Of a stretch of 60,485 nt of DNA, positions 57,016 through 60,485 are shown in pieces. Numbering within the stretch: the first letter of the stretch is position 1; each line of letters begins with the position of its first letter. Below the pieces are notes generated by a model. The model did no database searches, was not told the origin of the DNA, and saw only the letters and a list, made by a program, of their open reading frames with translations. Source of the DNA: a virus. The position numbers were made by a program, and so were the translations under genes. The DNA is taken from positions 1 to 60,485 of IMG/VR virus record IMGVR_UViG_3300022074_004529; one strand, written 5' to 3'.

Positions 57016-58085
57016 AACATATCTCTACTGTCACCAATACGTGTGATACTTCTAGCAACGTCTGCACTTATGCCATTATACTGTATATCACAATGGTCAC
57101 TGCCATAACAAATAGTATTGGCAGGCAAACGTTCTAAAAATTCTAACGAACTCTCGTGGCTCTGTTGACTTGTTTTACATAAGTTACTGGGCAAACGTTT
57201 AAGAGCTCCGTTCCACCACGCCACACCCTGTCCTATTTGTGGGAATTCAAAGTATTTTATATTTGTTCTGTGCCATTCATGTTCTAAGTCACAGTACTGT
57301 TGCCAATGATCCAACCATCTGTCTCCAAAGTAATCCTGTACATGCTTCCACACAACTGGCCAACGTTTATCCTCTTCAGTAAACTTACGTCTGTTCCATA
57401 AACCCATGCTTATAAACTTTTCATTTAGATGTTGCATCCAATCAGGCCAGTCCTTGCCGTCCCAATTATTAATTGTATAGCGATGAACTTGTAAACTTAT
57501 TTTTGAAATATCCACATGGTGTACAACTGTGTTTGGTGTAAAGCAATGATGATCAAGCAAATAATTAATAAAAAATCCACTGCTTACTGTTACTGCCCAG
57601 TCAACACAAAAAGCTGAATTATCTCCTAATACAGGTATTTCATTGTGCATTAAATATGTAATATTTGAGTCGTCAATTAAACTTGTAAGTAATGCATCGT
57701 GACTTGACCAGAAGTCTTCTTTAGTTGATGTATCTAATACATGAATATATTTTGCTGGAAATGTTATTGTGCTATCAAATGCAGGCTTGTGTACAAATAC
57801 GCTATCACTTAAATGAATATAACCTGCTTGCATTTTATCTATTTCAGGCTTATAGAAGTGTTCATATGCTCCCCACAAAAATATTGTACCTGCTCTTAAA
57901 ACAAGTACACAATCATATAGGTGCATGGGTTCATATCTATCCACAACATAGAAGTCCACTACATCATCTGTTTGAACTCTGTTTGTTCTCTGATAATCCA
58001 GACTTAATTGTGTATAATTAAGTGCTACATCATCATGATGTTCTTGTCCACTGCGTTCTACAACTATAGCATAATTAGAACCCAT
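57006..58085 (-). CDS. Hypothetical protein
   Basis: A 359-residue protein with no family I recognise. Rossmann-like starts (DCVLVLRAGTIFLWGAYEHF), a valine/histidine-rich middle (TVVHHVDISKISLQVHRYTI), and many Trp/His residues (DWPDWMQHL, WLDHWQQY). The first 150 residues could be a GT-A-like or nucleotide-binding fold. Coupled to the QueC-like and P-loop genes by overlaps of about 10 bases, so part of the same operon. Confidence 0.55.
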   Translation of the reverse strand: MGSNYAIVVERSGQEHHDDVALNYTQLSLDYQRTNRVQTDDVVDFYVVDRYEPMHLYDCVLVLRAGTIFLWGAYEHFYKPEIDKMQAGYIHLSDSVFVHKPAFDSTITFPAKYIHVLDTSTKEDFWSSHDALLTSLIDDSNITYLMHNEIPVLGDNSAFCVDWAVTVSSGFFINYLLDHHCFTPNTVVHHVDISKISLQVHRYTINNWDGKDWPDWMQHLNEKFISMGLWNRRKFTEEDKRWPVVWKHVQDYFGDRWLDHWQQYCDLEHEWHRTNIKYFEFPQIGQGVAWWNGALKRLPSNLCKTSQQSHESSLEFLERLPANTICYGSDHCDIQYNGISADVARSITRIGDSRDMLWL

Positions 58086-58770
58086 AGTACCCCACTAATA
58101 CATCATGCTTTAATTTACTTTTAGGAATGTCCTGTTTATACATAAAGCCTTCCACACTGCGAACATACTTTGCTATAACATCATCCTCTTCAAAGTCTAG
58201 TCCAAACTTACGTTTGAAATGTCCTTTACTTGCCACATGTATATCCATTTCATAATCAAAGAATACTTCATGTGCTAACTGCGTTTCTTCTCTAATTAAT
58301 TTGTGAGCTGTATCATTATCCTTGTAGTATGGCTGATAGTGTGGATATGGAATATCTATTCCGCCCACGCTCATCCAACCATTAATACTGCTTTCAGGCC
58401 TACGTGCAACTACACATATTTTACTATCAGGAAAGTTCTCTATAATCCAGTCTATGTTATATATAAATTGGTGGCAACGAATAATATGATATTTTTCATC
58501 GTCCCATACAGGCCAACCCTTTTGTATCTCTGCAATAACATCTTCTTTTGTTAATTCATTAATTTTATGAAACTGCTCACCCAGTTCCTGTCCAGGACCA
58601 AAGTATAAACCCGTGTGCCTAACACCATTATAAACATCCTTGTGTATCATACATCGTTCTGGTGTTCTATCTGATATATCAGCCTGTACACAATCAGATA
58701 GAATATAACTAATTGCTGACCATTTTGATCCTGGGGCACCTGTAAAAAATATTAATTTACTTTCATCCAT
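58075..58770 (-). CDS. Sulfotransferase-like P-loop protein, paralogue 3
   Basis: A 231-residue protein with GAPGSKWS (about residues 11-18), TGLYFGPGQELGEQF, YHIIRCHQFIYNIDWIIENF and VVARRPESSINGW (Arg then Ser at the PAPS 3'-phosphate position). Clearly paralogous to 1932-2585 and 4984-5661 at the other end of the window. A sulfate- or phosphate-transfer role is inferred. Confidence 0.55.
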   Translation of the reverse strand: MDESKLIFFTGAPGSKWSAISYILSDCVQADISDRTPERCMIHKDVYNGVRHTGLYFGPGQELGEQFHKINELTKEDVIAEIQKGWPVWDDEKYHIIRCHQFIYNIDWIIENFPDSKICVVARRPESSINGWMSVGGIDIPYPHYQPYYKDNDTAHKLIREETQLAHEVFFDYEMDIHVASKGHFKRKFGLDFEEDDVIAKYVRSVEGFMYKQDIPKSKLKHDVLVGYYGF

Positions 58771-59477
58771 TCCTTTATCCTCCTATAGTCTCTTGAGTTC
58801 ACTGTGAGAACACGTTCATCAGTTATTCTACTGCGTTCTGCTGTATTTGCCTGAATATTTTTATATATCCAATCATAATATTCCATGTAATAATCTGAAT
58901 AATATTCTGTGCCATAGTTTTCCCATGCCCAGATGTCTCTAACAGTAAACTTCTTACCTAACTCTCCTCCAATTATTTTTAAACGTTTGCCATGTTCTGT
59001 ATCTCTGCCACCCATCCAATCATGTTTTAACCAGCCAGGAAACTTTGCACTTGTGTTCATGAAACGTAATGCAACTCCATCAGGTGGTAAAACAATATTA
59101 ATTATTTTACTTTCAGGAAAATGTTCTAATAAATCCTGTGGCAAACTGTGCGAACAATAAACAATATCCTGTTTTATTTCCTGTGCTTTAACTTTAATCC
59201 ACTGCGGTAAAAAGTGTTCAGCATAATATTCTCGTGCATCTGGAATAAAGTCTCGTACATAATCATGTGTTGGTGGCAACATTCCGTTGGGTGTTATTCT
59301 ATCAAAGTGATAGGGTGAAATGCTACGCTGTAATATTTCTGTATTATCAAAGTGTACGTTCCAGGGGTTCTTGCCATTGCGAGCATCTGAATACCAGTAG
59401 AAACGTGGCAATGTACAGAGTGTTCTAGCCAATCTGTGTCCAAATGCTCCTGGTTCAAAACTTACAAATAAAATCAA
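58752..59477 (-). CDS. Hypothetical protein, TTG start
   Basis: A 241-residue protein with FVSFEPGAFGHRLARTLC at the N terminus, like a P-loop-type strand-loop-helix lacking the final Lys/Ser, and SKIINIVLPPDGVALRFMN. It may be a distant member of the sulfotransferase-like group. The start is TTG overlapping the upstream stop as TTGA, with AGGA eight bases before; the same arrangement occurs at 8923. No closer assignment. Confidence 0.5.
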   Translation of the reverse strand: MILFVSFEPGAFGHRLARTLCTLPRFYWYSDARNGKNPWNVHFDNTEILQRSISPYHFDRITPNGMLPPTHDYVRDFIPDAREYYAEHFLPQWIKVKAQEIKQDIVYCSHSLPQDLLEHFPESKIINIVLPPDGVALRFMNTSAKFPGWLKHDWMGGRDTEHGKRLKIIGGELGKKFTVRDIWAWENYGTEYYSDYYMEYYDWIYKNIQANTAERSRITDERVLTVNSRDYRRIKEWMKVN

Positions 59478-60148
59478 TCCTTACGTCCTATATAATAGAG
59501 TGTTCCAGACTCTTCATGCACTAGATCTCCTGTTGCAAACCATTCAGGATAAACACAAATAGCACCTTTAACATGTAATTCACTATCTACAATTTTGTAA
59601 TCACAATGGAATGTATCGCCTAATATAGTATATTCTTTATAATTCTCTGCAACATCTCCAGGCTTATATGTTTTATTAATAGCAACTGGTCCTATCTCTG
59701 TCATGCCCCAATTAGCAATAAATGTAGCACCCTGTTCAATAAATGAATTTATTTCATATTCATGTACAGGATCACTGCCACACATAATGGTAATGCCAGA
59801 TAAATCTAATTTCTTAAATGTCTTTGTTCTTATTATAGCTTCTGCCATGCGTGGTGTCAAGTGGCTATGCGTATAATCTGTTATTTTTTGTACCCAACTA
59901 TAGGGATTGTATGGCTCTATTGTTACGCTTGCTCCAACTTCATACGCTGGTAAAGTCTGTGCAAGTAATCCTCCTGCATGTTTTAAACTGCATACAGTTA
60001 GTATTCGTGATCTTTTTGTGATACCCTGAACTTTACGTGCTATAAAATTACTGTGTTTTATTTTGTAGGGATCCTGATATATCTGCTTGGGTCTGCCTGT
60101 TGTGCCACTTGTGCAGAGTTCAGTGCCTCTTTTTAGATATTCAATCAT
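59474..60148 (-). CDS. Minimal AMP-forming adenylation (ANL) domain protein
   Basis: A 224-residue protein containing CTSGTTGRPKQI (P-loop), NWGMTEIGPVA (aromatic-G-x-TE) and WFATGDLVHEE (TGD), ending at YIGRKD, exactly the hinge. The N-terminal approximately 150 residues of a normal acyl-adenylate enzyme and the C-terminal lid with its catalytic Lys are absent. It may adenylate an acid (for a partner carrier or amide) in a two-step way with another protein. ATGA-like coupling on both sides. Confidence 0.75.
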   Translation of the reverse strand: MIEYLKRGTELCTSGTTGRPKQIYQDPYKIKHSNFIARKVQGITKRSRILTVCSLKHAGGLLAQTLPAYEVGASVTIEPYNPYSWVQKITDYTHSHLTPRMAEAIIRTKTFKKLDLSGITIMCGSDPVHEYEINSFIEQGATFIANWGMTEIGPVAINKTYKPGDVAENYKEYTILGDTFHCDYKIVDSELHVKGAICVYPEWFATGDLVHEESGTLYYIGRKD

Positions 60149-60485
60149 TTGTATTCTCCAGTAAGTGATTAAAGTTATGACTTACTCTTCTTCTGCCCTG
60201 AATACGTTTTAATTCAGATATAAACGCTGTAAAGTCTTTATGTTGTGGTTCAAATATCTGTAGTTCTTGCATGTCTTCTTTACTGTATGTTCCCCAATTA
60301 ACAATCTGTCTAAAATTAATACTGACGCTCAACCTGTTTGTACTATCCAATGGAATTACATCTTCAAGTGTATCACAAAACTCTGACATTTCTGTATAGT
60401 TATTTTTGCTTACTACATAACTAATAATTAACTTTCTATCTCTGTCCTGTAGTTCACTTAAAAATTTAATATTATCCAGTAGTAT
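60141..60485 (-). CDS. C-terminal part of a probable radical SAM protein (cut by window edge)
   Basis: The reading frame stays open to base 60485, so the start lies beyond the window. The visible part has LLDNIKFLSELQDRDRKLII, SYVVSKNNYTEMSEFCD and VSINFRQIVNW, the pattern of the last strands of a radical SAM TIM barrel in the family of the proteins at 14.9-16.1 and 33.6-34.8 kb. The cysteine motif is not in the window, so the call is tentative. Confidence 0.45.
   Translation of the reverse strand: MLLDNIKFLSELQDRDRKLIISYVVSKNNYTEMSEFCDTLEDVIPLDSTNRLSVSINFRQIVNWGTYSKEDMQELQIFEPQHKDFTAFISELKRIQGRRRVSHNFNHLLENTND

Noticed and set aside
1-60485. tRNA and rRNA genes
   Set aside because: Reading the gaps showed no cloverleaf-like sequence with T-loop consensus, and coding density leaves almost no room.

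Overview
The window reads as part of a large, AT-rich genome of a marine T4-like tailed phage that infects a Gram-negative, probably alphaproteobacterial, host. Support comes from a T4-type sliding clamp, a T4 RNase H-like 5'-3' exonuclease, a type II thymidine kinase, the folE/queD/queE/dpdA-type deazaguanine gene set, many tiny genes with ATGA or TAATG stop/start overlaps, nearly complete coding density, strong TTGACA-N17-TATAAT promoters and T4 late-promoter-like AATAAATA/TATAAATA boxes. No terminase, capsid or tail gene lies in the window, so the phage assignment rests on replication, nucleotide and gene-organisation evidence. A bacterial island is less likely but not excluded.

Layout. 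1-10.1 kb (minus strand): a modification island with radical SAM, three Fe/2OG-type oxygenases, a methyltransferase, two sulfotransferase-like P-loop proteins, a ferritin-like diiron protein, a class I glutamine amidotransferase, a pentapeptide-repeat protein, an SGNH hydrolase and a tryptophan-halogenase-like flavoenzyme. 10-20 kb: small phage proteins, a MoxR AAA+ ATPase with a VWA/metallopeptidase partner, a second SGNH plus radical SAM pair, a NifU-like Fe-S scaffold, a membrane-anchored HtrA-like protease and the exonuclease. 20-34 kb: MetK, QueE, a UDP-sugar-dehydrogenase-like protein, PsiE, thioesterase, thymidine kinase, phosphoribosyltransferase, FolE, a glycosyltransferase, QueD, a DpdA-like transglycosylase and the clamp. 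34-38.8 kb: two radical SAM proteins, a methyltransferase, a glycosyltransferase and a P-loop protein. 38.85-42.35 kb is the main plus-strand run: radical SAM, GT8-like glycosyltransferase and small membrane proteins.

42.4-50.2 kb holds the most striking locus: CsgF, CsgG, two secreted curlin-like repeat proteins, a FecR-domain protein and a CHASE2 class III cyclase in one tight operon. A Fis-type HTH gene is divergent from it across a perfect palindrome. 50.2-53 kb encodes two parts (TctA and TctC) of a tripartite tricarboxylate transporter with a structured leader. 53-60.5 kb is a second modification island: two methyltransferases, RpiB, a NodU-type carbamoyltransferase, a short QueC-like PP-loop enzyme, another P-loop paralogue, a minimal AMP-forming adenylation domain and a partial radical-SAM-like protein.

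How the genes may work together (inference): FolE, QueD, QueE, a QueC-like enzyme and DpdA would make and insert a 7-deazaguanine base into phage DNA. The two islands look like small-molecule, glycan or protein decoration pathways using carbamoyl, methyl, halogen and possibly sulfate chemistry. The curli-like operon together with the TctA/TctC transporter would remodel the infected cell's envelope and uptake.
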